Source of the DNA: Pelotomaculum sp. UBA3102
GTDB lineage: Bacteria > Bacillota > Desulfotomaculia > Desulfotomaculales > Pelotomaculaceae
DNA: 10,314 nucleotides
Direction of reading: 5' to 3'
NCBI GenBank assembly: GCA_002365865.1
Contig: DFAQ01000005.1
Location: 1-10,314, forward strand
The position numbers and the translations under genes are program-made. Positions 1 to 5,960 of this stretch are shown one piece after another; position 1 is the stretch's first letter; every line of letters starts with the position of its first letter. The notes beneath the pieces were generated by a model. The model saw only the letters and a program-made list of their open reading frames with translations. It had not been told where the DNA came from and did not search any database.

Positions 1-62
1 AATAATAGGGGGTTTAACCGATGGAAAGGTTCCATATCAATTTTTAACATTTAAACGGATTT

Positions 63-348
63 TCAGTCAAAAATATCCTCCAGCAACCCGAAGATGCTCC
101 GTTTTTTATGGTGCTTGCCATGCTTGCTGCGGTGCTCGTCATGACGGTAATGGCTGTAGTCGTAATCGCGGTTGGGGTTTTTATGAAGATATTCGTATTC
201 GTCGCGATATTCCTTCACGCTTGCCATCAACCGGTTCAACTCACCCCCTGTCAAGCCATATCCCTTTGCATTTGGGGCAGACATCGACCATCACTCCGGA
301 CCTGGGCACCTCGTCCATGGCGATAAAACAAACCGGACAGTCTTTCAT
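63..348 (-). pseudogene. Small zinc-ribbon protein of the zf-TFIIB type, interrupted by a one-base frameshift
   Basis: Reading from an ATG at 346-348, which has a GGAGGTG ribosome site 8 bases upstream, gives a protein with two CxxC pairs (Cys4/Cys7 and Cys24/Cys27) and the segment CPKCKGIWLDRG. It then hits TGA at 241-243. The -1-offset frame continues as GELNRLMASV and runs to a TGA at 63-65. Removing one G from the run of five at 244-248 joins the two into a 94-residue protein carrying CPKCKGIWLDRGELNRLM, the hallmark of small zf-TFIIB zinc-ribbon proteins. The second half is rich in Tyr, Asp, His and Lys (KHGKHHKKRS) and ends in a short hydrophobic tail (IFGLLEDIF). The function of this family is poorly defined; zinc binding is inferred from the four cysteines. 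The break may be a sequencing error in the homopolymer, a real mutation, or less likely a programmed +1 shift at the GGGTGA stop. No clear promoter was found upstream. Confidence 0.75.
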
Positions 349-434
349 TTCCAAAGCACCTCCTGGTAAATAATATTACTACTTTCTATTTTATCCAAAA
401 TCAACCTGCGGGAAACTATATTTGACCGCCCCGT

Positions 435-492
435 TCCGCCATAACAGTTAAGCGCGTTTTCAGGTGAAAACGCGCTTAACTGTTATGGCGGA
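435..492. repeat. Perfect palindrome overlapping the 3' end of tRNA-Ser(GCT)
   Basis: The left arm (435-462) is the exact reverse complement of the right arm (465-492), with only two bases (GG) between them. The right arm includes the encoded CCA (486-488), the discriminator base (489) and three acceptor-stem bases of the adjacent tRNA-Ser gene, so the tRNA end is duplicated in inverted orientation. In RNA it would form a very long hairpin directly after the tRNA. It has no run of U on the downstream side, so it is not a standard intrinsic terminator, although it may still stop transcription. It could also be a small inverted-repeat element that used the tRNA end. Confidence 0.9.
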
Positions 493-579
493 GAGTGAGG
501 GATTCGAACCCTCGATACAGGTTTTGCCCGTATACTCGCTTAGCAGGCGAGCGCCTTCAGCCAACTCGGCCAACTCTCC
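486..579 (-). tRNA. tRNA-Ser, anticodon GCT
   Basis: The minus strand reads a complete class II tRNA. The acceptor stem pairs GGAGAGT (573-579) with ACTCTCC (490-496), the discriminator is G (489) and CCA is encoded (486-488). The anticodon loop CTGCTAA puts GCT at 542-544, reading AGC and AGT codons. The long variable arm and GGTTCGAATCC T-loop region fit tRNA-Ser. It lies 44 bases downstream of the other tRNA-Ser with no clear promoter between them, so the two are probably cotranscribed. Its 3' end lies inside a large palindrome. Confidence 0.97.
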
Positions 580-623
580 AGATCACTTATTTATTTGCAA
601 CCTGCATACTTAATTTCCAGTAC

Positions 624-713
624 TGGCGGAGGGGGTGGGATTCGAACCCACGGACCCGTAACCGGGTCAACGGTTTTCAAGACCGCCTCCTTAAACCGCT
701 CGGACACCCCTCC
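624..713 (-). tRNA. tRNA-Ser, anticodon TGA
   Basis: The minus strand encodes a class II tRNA. The acceptor stem pairs GGAGGGG (707-713) with CCCCTCC (628-634), the discriminator is G (627) and CCA is encoded (624-626). The anticodon loop CTTGAAA gives TGA at 677-679, reading TCA and, by wobble, other TCN codons. A long variable arm and a GGTTCGAATCC T-loop region are present. It is the first tRNA after a promoter at 734-762. Confidence 0.97.
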
Positions 714-733
714 TGATGCCCACGGCACATTAA

Positions 734-762
734 AGTCTAACATAGATAAAATCACCTGTCAA
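734..762 (-). promoter_or_regulatory. Promoter of the two tRNA-Ser genes
   Basis: On the minus strand a perfect -35 box TTGACA (757-762) is followed, after 17 bases, by TAGACT (734-739) as the -10 box. Transcription would begin near 727, some 14 bases before the tRNA-Ser(TGA) 5' end at 713. This is a sigma-A type arrangement with short spacing to the tRNA, as expected for a stable RNA operon. Confidence 0.75.
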
Positions 763-791
763 TAAACTCCCAGCCGTACTTCACCGGCCGG
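761..791 (-). terminator. Weak candidate terminator of serS
   Basis: Just after the serS stop, the minus strand forms CCGGCCG (785-791), an 8-base loop and CGGCTGG (770-776), a 7-bp stem with one G-T pair. It is followed by GAGTTTATT, which is only moderately T-rich. It overlaps the tRNA promoter. It may end serS transcripts inefficiently. Confidence 0.4.
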
Positions 792-793
792 TT

Positions 794-2062
794 TCAGCCG
801 ATCTTGGTGCAACCGCCCATGTAGGGGCGCAAAACTTCAGGTATGGTTACCGTGCCGTCAGCCTCCTGGTAAGTTTCCAGAATGGCGGCCACTGTCCGGC
901 CCACGGCCAGCCCGGAACCGTTCAGGGTATGCACCAGCTCTACCCTGCCCCTGTCGTTGCGGTAGCGGATGCCCGCCCGGCGCGCCTGGTAGTCGGTGAA
1001 GTTGCTGCAAGAAGAGATTTCTTTGTACCCGTTGTAACTGGGTAGCCAAACTTCAATATCGTAGGTCTTGGCTGCTGAAAATCCCAGGTCCCCGGTACAT
1101 AATACCACCACCCGGTAAGGCAGTTCCATGAGCTGCAGCACCTTTTCGGCATCCCCGGTCAGCTTTTCCAGTTCCTGATAAGAATCCGCCGGCCGGCAAA
1201 ACTTGACCAGTTCCACCTTGTTGAACTGGTGCTGGCGGATCAGCCCGCGGGTATCGCGCCCGGCAGCCCCGGCCTCCGCCCGGAAACACGCGCTGTAGGC
1301 ACAGTAGTAAAAGGGCAATTCTTCACCGTCTAAAATTTCGTTCCGGTGCAGGTTGGTTACCGGCACCTCGGCCGTGGGAATAAGATAATAACCGGTGCCT
1401 TCCAGTTTAAACATGTCCTCCTCAAATTTAGGCAGCTGCCCCGTCCCGGTCATGCTGTCCCGGTTAACGATAAACGGCGGAAAAATTTCTGTGTAACCAT
1501 GTTTATTAGCGTGCAGGTCCATCATAAAGTTAATCACGGCCCGCTCCAACCGCGCCCCGTATCCCTTATAAAAGCTGAACCTGGCCCCGGAAACTTTGCC
1601 GCCGCGCTCGAAATCGATAATGTCCAGGGACTCGCCCAGGTCCCAATGGGGCTTCGGCTCGAAATTAAACTCACGCGGCTGCCCCCAGGTGCGCACCACG
1701 GGATTGTCCGCCTCGCTTACCCCCACCGGCACCGAATCGTGAGGAATATTGGGAATGTTAAGAAGGATGTCTTGAAGTTTTACTTCAATATTCTTTATTG
1801 CTTCATCCTTATCCTTAATTTGGCGGGAAAGTTCTCTCATCTCCAAGATCATGTCCCGGGGGGCTTTCCCGGCCTTTTTTAGCCGGCCGATTTCCTCGGA
1901 GACCACGTTGCGCCTGTTTTTCATCTGCTCAACCACAAACAAATTCTCCCGGCGCTGCTCGTCCAGTTCCAGAAATTCTTCCAGTGACACCGCAGAATCC
2001 CGCCTGGTAAGGGCTTCCTCGATCACCTGCGGATTATTGCGTACGAATTTCAAATCAAGCAT
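794..2062 (-). CDS. serS: Seryl-tRNA synthetase
   Basis: A 422-residue class IIa seryl-tRNA synthetase, normal length for the bacterial enzyme. It activates serine with ATP and loads it on tRNA-Ser in the cytoplasm. Residues 1-105 form the N-terminal tRNA-binding arm, with a charged coiled coil at about 30-100. The catalytic core includes the TAE serine-binding segment (230-232), motif 2 (FRAEAGAAGRDTRGLIRQHQF, about 260-280), the SSCSNFTDYQARR segment (350-362) and motif 3 (NGSGLAVGRT, 381-390). The ATG at 2060-2062 is chosen because the family usually begins MLDLKFVR and a GGGGG ribosome site lies 7 bases upstream. It has its own promoter and is separated from serA by a terminator. Unlike serS in many Firmicutes, its leader of about 60 bases has no T-box. 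Two tRNA-Ser genes lie directly downstream. Confidence 0.98.
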   Translation of the reverse strand: MLDLKFVRNNPQVIEEALTRRDSAVSLEEFLELDEQRRENLFVVEQMKNRRNVVSEEIGRLKKAGKAPRDMILEMRELSRQIKDKDEAIKNIEVKLQDILLNIPNIPHDSVPVGVSEADNPVVRTWGQPREFNFEPKPHWDLGESLDIIDFERGGKVSGARFSFYKGYGARLERAVINFMMDLHANKHGYTEIFPPFIVNRDSMTGTGQLPKFEEDMFKLEGTGYYLIPTAEVPVTNLHRNEILDGEELPFYYCAYSACFRAEAGAAGRDTRGLIRQHQFNKVELVKFCRPADSYQELEKLTGDAEKVLQLMELPYRVVVLCTGDLGFSAAKTYDIEVWLPSYNGYKEISSCSNFTDYQARRAGIRYRNDRGRVELVHTLNGSGLAVGRTVAAILETYQEADGTVTIPEVLRPYMGGCTKIG

Positions 2063-2129
2063 GGTACTACCCCCGTTGTAAGCTGCTAATACCTGTTATA
2101 AGTAAGATATTTTGACTATTAATTATAAC

Positions 2130-2158
2130 ATTATACTATACAGGCAAACTTTTGTAAA
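2130..2158 (-). promoter_or_regulatory. Promoter of serS
   Basis: The minus strand has TTTACA (2153-2158), a 17-base spacer and a perfect TATAAT (2130-2135). This near-consensus sigma-A promoter would start transcription near 2123, giving a leader of about 60 bases before the serS ATG. A second TATAAT-like hexamer lies about eight bases further downstream. Confidence 0.75.
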
Positions 2159-2189
2159 ACTATTGAAGCGCCCGCAGGGGGGCGCTTCA
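2151..2189 (-). terminator. Terminator of the aminotransferase-serA operon
   Basis: The minus strand has a perfect 10-bp stem, TGAAGCGCCC (2180-2189) with GGGCGCTTCA (2164-2173), and a 6-base loop. It is followed by ATAGTTTTACAAAAG. It lies about 20 bases after the serA stop, as expected of a rho-independent terminator. Its T tract runs into the -35 box of the serS promoter. Confidence 0.75.
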
Positions 2190-2209
2190 GTTCAGGGAAA
2201 AGTATCACC

Positions 2210-3790
2210 TTATATACTTACGTTCTTTACTCCCAGCACACCGTCAATCTTTTCGATTTCATCCAGTGTTTCCCGGGGCACCCGGTTGTCAACGGTCAAA
2301 AGCATGACCGCCCTGCCCCCGATCGTCTTGCGCCCCACCTGCATGCCGGAAATATTGATATCATGCGCGCCGATCAGGTTGCCGACCGGCCCGATAATCT
2401 TGGGTTTGTCAATATGGGGAATGTACAGCATGTGCCCTTCAGGAACGGCGTCGACGTGATAGCCGTCAACCGACACGATGCGGGCGTCGACACCGCCGAA
2501 AATGGTCCCCGAAACAAATATTTCTCCTTCGTCGGAGGCGGCCTTGACGGTGATCAGGTTGGCGTAATCGCCGTCTTCTCCCGCCTGCTTCTGAACCACG
2601 TTGATGCCGCGGTCCCTGGCAAGCATGGAGGCATTCACGAAATTAACCCGGTCCTGGAGTATTAAATCCAAAAAACCCTTTAAAACCGCGGTGGTAACCG
2701 GGGTAATTTCCTGATTGGCCAGGTCGCCGCTGTAAGTGACCTCTACTTCGCTAATCCGCCCGCAAATTACCTGGGCGGCAAACTTACCCATTTTTTCAGC
2801 CAGGGAAATATAGGGCTTTACCGCAGCCATAGTTTTCGGGCTGAGCGAAGGAATATTTACCGTGTTTTTAACCAGGTCCCCCTTCAGGGCGGCCACAACT
2901 TCCCCGGCCACGTCAAAGGCCACACTGAACTGGGCTTCCCTGGTGGAAGCGCCCAGGTGCGGGGTCGCGATAAAACTGTCCAATTCAAAAAGGGGACTTT
3001 CAGTATTGGGCTCCTTTTCAAAAACGTCCAGCGCGGCTCCCGCCACTTTGCCCGATTTCATAGCGTTATATAACGCCTGCTCGTCAACAATGCCTCCCCG
3101 GGCACAGTTGATGATTCTCACGCCTTCCTTCATCATGCTGAAGGCCTTTTCACCGATAATATGTTCTGACTCCCTGGTCAGCGGCAGGTGGGCGGTAATA
3201 AAATCGGCCTGCTGAAAGACCTGGTCTAACGGCTGCAGAACCACGCCCTCTGCCCCGGCTTTTTCCACGGTAATATAGGGATCGTAGGCTACAACCTTCA
3301 TCTCCAGGCCCTGGGCGCGTTTTGCCACCGCGGAACCGATGCGGCCCAGGCCGATTACGCCGAGTACCTTATTTCTCAATTCAGCCCCCATAAAGGCTTT
3401 TTTATCCCACCTGCCCGAGCGCAGCGAAGCGCTGGCTTGAGGAATATTGCGGGCAAGCGACAGCATCATGGCCACCGTATGTTCCGCGGCGGCAATAGTA
3501 TTGCCTCCGGGAGCATTGACCACCAGGACGCCTTTTGCTGTCGCGGCATCAATATCGATATTGTCTATCCCTACGCCGGCACGGCCTACTACTTTTAGTT
3601 TCGGGGCTTTTTCAAGTACCCTGGCGGTCACCTGGGTGGCGCTGCGCACGATCAGGCCGTCATACTCGCTGATGACCTCGATCAATTCATCTTCGTTCAT
3701 TTTGCGGCCGATGACCACTTCGATGCCGGGTTCCTGTTTCAGGGCCGCCAGGCCGCTTTCAGCAACTCCGTCCATTACCAGTACTTTCAT
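2210..3790 (-). CDS. serA: D-3-phosphoglycerate dehydrogenase, long form with ACT domain
   Basis: A 526-residue SerA that oxidises 3-phosphoglycerate to 3-phosphohydroxypyruvate with NAD, the committed step of serine synthesis. The substrate-binding half comes first, followed by the nucleotide-binding domain with GLGRIG (147-152) and acidic Asp170. The catalytic residues of the 2-hydroxyacid dehydrogenase family are visible as Arg231 (CARGG), Glu260 (FEKEP) and His278 (TPHLGAST). After about residue 315 comes the allosteric-substrate-binding type domain, and from about 453 to the end an ACT domain (IIGPVGNLIGAHDINISGMQ begins it), the usual site of serine feedback. The length and domains match the long SerA class of Firmicutes and mycobacteria. 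The ATG at 3788-3790 lies 2 bases after the aminotransferase stop, with a GGGGAGGG ribosome site inside the end of that gene, so the two are translated from one T-box-controlled message. Confidence 0.98.
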   Translation of the reverse strand: MKVLVMDGVAESGLAALKQEPGIEVVIGRKMNEDELIEVISEYDGLIVRSATQVTARVLEKAPKLKVVGRAGVGIDNIDIDAATAKGVLVVNAPGGNTIAAAEHTVAMMLSLARNIPQASASLRSGRWDKKAFMGAELRNKVLGVIGLGRIGSAVAKRAQGLEMKVVAYDPYITVEKAGAEGVVLQPLDQVFQQADFITAHLPLTRESEHIIGEKAFSMMKEGVRIINCARGGIVDEQALYNAMKSGKVAGAALDVFEKEPNTESPLFELDSFIATPHLGASTREAQFSVAFDVAGEVVAALKGDLVKNTVNIPSLSPKTMAAVKPYISLAEKMGKFAAQVICGRISEVEVTYSGDLANQEITPVTTAVLKGFLDLILQDRVNFVNASMLARDRGINVVQKQAGEDGDYANLITVKAASDEGEIFVSGTIFGGVDARIVSVDGYHVDAVPEGHMLYIPHIDKPKIIGPVGNLIGAHDINISGMQVGRKTIGGRAVMLLTVDNRVPRETLDEIEKIDGVLGVKNVSI

Positions 3791-3792
3791 TT

Positions 3793-4947
3793 TTATTCCG
3801 CCCTCCCCAAAAATACTTCCTGCGCCGCCCTGGTTCCGGCACCGAGCTCAACGGAACAGCCTGCCTGGGCCAGTGCCATTTCAAGCGCACTGACGGCAAT
3901 CATTACGTCCATTTTATCAGCAAAACCCATGTGGGCAATCCGGAAAATCTTACCCTTTAAAATACCCTGCCCTCCGGCAAAGGTTACGCCGTATTGTTGT
4001 TTAATCACCTTGCGCAACCCGTCGACGTCGGTTTCTTCCGGACCCCACACGCCGGTGAGGGCGTTGGAGGCACAACGGTCTTCCACCAGAAGTTTCAACC
4101 CCAGGCTTCGGACCGCATTGCGCACCGCCTTGGCCAGTAAAGCGTGACGGGCATAAACCTGTTCCAAACCTTCGGCAAGTATCAGATCCAGGGCCGCGTC
4201 CAGACCGAAAAACAGCGATACGGCGGGGGTATAAGCGGTATTCCATTTTTCATAAGCTTTTTTTTGGGCCGGCAGGCTGAAATAAAACCGCGGCGACCGG
4301 TTGTTCTTCACTACTTCCCAGGCTTTAGCGCTGACACTGAGCATGGACAAGCCCGGCGGCAACATAAGCGCCTTTTGGGAAGCGGTGCAGAGCAGGTCGA
4401 CCCCCCATTCATCCGCCTTTATTTCAATCGCACCGACTCCGCTCACTCCGTCCACCAGCAACAGCGCCGGCGTTTTAGCAACCAGGGCGCCGATACCGGC
4501 AATGTTGTTGGTCACACCCGTGGAAGTTTCGTTCTGGGTCGCCAATACCACCTTTATTTCGGGGTGTTCCGCCAGCTTTTCTTCAACCACCTTTAAGTCG
4601 ACGTCACTGCCCCATTCAAAGTTAATTTCCATTACCTTTGCCCCATACGCCCGGGCAATTTTAGCAAAGCGCTCGCCGAAATTACCGGTAATCAGCGCCA
4701 GAACCGTATCTCCCGGGCTTACGGTGTTAGCCACGGCAGCTTCCATGGCTCCGGTACCGGAATTGGTAAAAACAAAGACATCGTTTTCAGTTTGAAATAT
4801 CTTTTGCAGTTTTTCGGTTATTTGCCGGTTTATTTGCGCAAAATCTTCCGTCCTGTGCCCAATTACGGGCCTTGACATGGCCGCTGCCACTGCCGGCGGT
4901 ACGGGGGTGGGACCCGGAACCATCAGGTAGTGTTTATCCCGCATCAT
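3793..4947 (-). CDS. Class V PLP aminotransferase (alanine-glyoxylate / serine-pyruvate type), probably serine biosynthetic
   Basis: A 384-residue fold-type I, class V aminotransferase. The N-terminus MVPGPTPVPPAV (9-20) and GHRTEDF are typical of the alanine-glyoxylate / serine-pyruvate aminotransferase family. The phosphate-binding segment is TNSGTGAMEA (61-70), Asp166 (LLLVDGVSG) should contact the pyridine nitrogen, and Lys192 in TASQKALMLPPGL is the Schiff-base lysine. FRIAHMG near the C-terminus carries the substrate-carboxylate arginine. The start MM (4942-4947) follows a GGGAGAG ribosome site. It is the first gene after the T-box leader and is coupled to serA. Position and regulation suggest it transaminates phosphohydroxypyruvate, or hydroxypyruvate, to the serine branch in place of a classical SerC. 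A glyoxylate- or serine-deaminating role is the alternative; sequence alone does not fix the substrate. Confidence 0.9.
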   Translation of the reverse strand: MMRDKHYLMVPGPTPVPPAVAAAMSRPVIGHRTEDFAQINRQITEKLQKIFQTENDVFVFTNSGTGAMEAAVANTVSPGDTVLALITGNFGERFAKIARAYGAKVMEINFEWGSDVDLKVVEEKLAEHPEIKVVLATQNETSTGVTNNIAGIGALVAKTPALLLVDGVSGVGAIEIKADEWGVDLLCTASQKALMLPPGLSMLSVSAKAWEVVKNNRSPRFYFSLPAQKKAYEKWNTAYTPAVSLFFGLDAALDLILAEGLEQVYARHALLAKAVRNAVRSLGLKLLVEDRCASNALTGVWGPEETDVDGLRKVIKQQYGVTFAGGQGILKGKIFRIAHMGFADKMDVMIAVSALEMALAQAGCSVELGAGTRAAQEVFLGRAE

Positions 4948-4983
4948 TACCCTACTCTCCCTTCATAATTTAAAATAAGACCT

Positions 4984-5009
4984 TTAAAACAGGGAACTAA
5001 CCGGTTCCC
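4984..5009 (-). other. Second hairpin between T-box terminator and aminotransferase start
   Basis: After the T-box terminator the minus strand has GGGAAC (5004-5009), a 6-base loop and GTTCCC (4992-4997), followed by TGTTTTAA. It could be a minor terminator, or a hairpin that protects the 5' end of a message processed in the leader. The stem is only 6 bp, so the functional call is weak. Confidence 0.3.
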
Positions 5010-5012
5010 GCT

Positions 5013-5057
5013 AAATAAAATTAACCTCCCGTCCCTTTTAAACATAGGGACGAGAGG
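5013..5057 (-). terminator. T-box regulatory terminator
   Basis: The minus strand pairs CCTCTCGTCCC (5047-5057) with GGGACGGGAGG (5025-5035), an 11-bp stem with one G-T pair and a loop of 11 bases. TTAATTTTATTT follows (5013-5024). It is the off-state hairpin of the leader. Antiterminator formation around the T-box sequence just upstream competes with it. Confidence 0.9.
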
Positions 5058-5270
5058 CTTTTCCCGCGGTGCCACCCTTCTTGGCCGGCTCGGTCCGGCC
5101 CTCTTGAGCAAGTGTTAACGGGGACTTCCCGTGTCTGCCTACTACTGCTTTCAGCAGACCCCCTCCGGAGAGCCTTTCATCCTGCTGTTCCTGCCGGTTC
5201 ACAGCTGCCACCGGCTCTCTTAGAGGTACCAGCGGACTACTTTACTCCTTCAACGGGTTTTTATAAACTT
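5013..5270 (-). promoter_or_regulatory. T-box riboswitch leader, probably sensing tRNA-Ser
   Basis: The minus strand carries the T-box core AAGGGTGGCACCGCGGG (5063-5079). Upstream are a Stem I with the AGAGAGCC...GGTGGCAGCTGTGAACC distal element, a GTCTGC/GCAGAC hairpin, and a Stem III of ACGGG/CCCGT. There is also an inserted GGCCGG/CCGGCC hairpin before the core. The antiterminator bulge TGGC (5071-5074) pairs with a tRNA ending GCCA, so it requires a G discriminator. Both tRNA-Ser genes in this window end GCCA, and bacterial tRNA-Gly (U discriminator) would not fit. Uncharged tRNA-Ser would stabilise the antiterminator and switch on the aminotransferase and serA. The specifier triplet is not clear: directly after the GAA of the specifier loop (5176-5178) the sequence reads AGG, one base later GGC, and serine codons TCT/TCC come 2-4 bases further on. 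Confidence 0.93.
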
Positions 5271-5277
5271 GTTTTAA

Positions 5278-5306
5278 ATATTACTACATGTGACAACAAT
5301 TTGCAA
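5278..5306 (-). promoter_or_regulatory. Candidate promoter of the T-box operon
   Basis: The minus strand has TTGCAA (5301-5306), 17 bases, then TAATAT (5278-5283). Each box matches four of six consensus positions. Transcription would start near 5271, just before the Stem I sequences. Other pairings nearby (TTGTTG or TTGTCA) are possible, so the exact boxes are uncertain. The pdxT stop is about 50 bases upstream. Confidence 0.5.
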
Positions 5307-5353
5307 TAGGGGCCATAAAAGACATTATTTTCTTAAGATTTAGTAACTTATTG

Positions 5354-5926
5354 TTACGGGAGGCATTGATCTAAAAAATAACGGTGCACCCGTAAATCAC
5401 CGGTTAACTCGGGATGAAAAGCCGCCGCCAGAAACCTCCCCTGGCGGGCAAAGACGACCCTACCGTTATACCTGGTCAGCACTTCGACGCCGTTTCCGGT
5501 TTTAATGATATACGGGGCCCGGATAAAAACCGCCCGGAACGGCTTTTCCCCTATTGCCGGAATTGCCAGGTCTTCTTCAAAGCTGTCTACCTGCCGCCCG
5601 AAAGCATTTCGCTTCACGGCGATATCCATAAGACCGAGTTTGGGCTGGACCGGACCGGATATGTCCCGGGCCAGCACGATCAAACCGGCGCAGGTACCGA
5701 ATATGGGCAGGCCCTCCCGTCCTAATCTAACCAAAGGTTCCAGAAGGTCGTATCCGGTCAGAAGCTTTCCCATGGTAGTGCTCTCACCACCCGGAATAAC
5801 GAGCGCCGAAATACCTTTCAGTTGCTCCCGCTTCCTGACCTGGATCGACTCCACCCCACAAAGTTGGAGCATTTTTTGATGCTCCACGAAGGCCCCCTGA
5901 AGGGCCAGCACTCCAATTTTCATCAT
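5354..5926 (-). CDS. pdxT: Pyridoxal 5'-phosphate synthase glutaminase subunit PdxT
   Basis: A 190-residue class I glutamine amidotransferase of the PdxT/SNO family. It releases ammonia from glutamine and channels it to PdxS for PLP formation. The family start MKIGVLALQGAFVEH is present. GGEST (46-50) is the oxyanion/glutamine-binding signature, Cys79 in GTCAGLI is the nucleophile, and His171 and Glu173 in FHPELTGD complete the triad. The reading frame stays open upstream to 6148, but that extension overlaps pdxS and does not resemble the family. The ATG at 5924-5926 follows AGGAAGG by 7 bases; a second ATG directly after it (5921-5923) is equally possible. It lies 34 bases after pdxS and is cotranscribed with it. 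Confidence 0.97.
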   Translation of the reverse strand: MMKIGVLALQGAFVEHQKMLQLCGVESIQVRKREQLKGISALVIPGGESTTMGKLLTGYDLLEPLVRLGREGLPIFGTCAGLIVLARDISGPVQPKLGLMDIAVKRNAFGRQVDSFEEDLAIPAIGEKPFRAVFIRAPYIIKTGNGVEVLTRYNGRVVFARQGRFLAAAFHPELTGDLRVHRYFLDQCLP

Positions 5927-5960
5927 GCAGCCGCCTTCCTTCCTGTCTGTCTGTCCTGTA

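Noticed and set aside
21..45. ATGGAA/TTCCAT hairpin followed by T residues on the plus strand
   Set aside because: The stem is only 6 bp, there is no plus-strand gene in the window for it to end, and the minus side has no T tract after the zinc-ribbon gene.
495..716. Plus-strand frame with RDSNPRYRFCPYTRLAGE and RGWDSNPRT stretches
   Set aside because: It is the antisense translation of the two tRNA-Ser genes, a common false protein call.
1346..1882. Long open frame on the plus strand inside serS (also similar frames opposite serA, the aminotransferase, pdxS and gyrA)
   Set aside because: These are antisense shadows of well conserved genes, with no motifs or ribosome sites of their own.
2063..2123. 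Search for a T-box in the serS leader
   Set aside because: The leader is about 60 bases and has no AGGGTGG core or Stem I, so there is no room for a T-box.
5343..5357. GTAAC/GTTAC inverted repeat at the pdxT stop
   Set aside because: A 5-bp AT-rich stem overlapping the stop codon without a T run is too weak to call a terminator.
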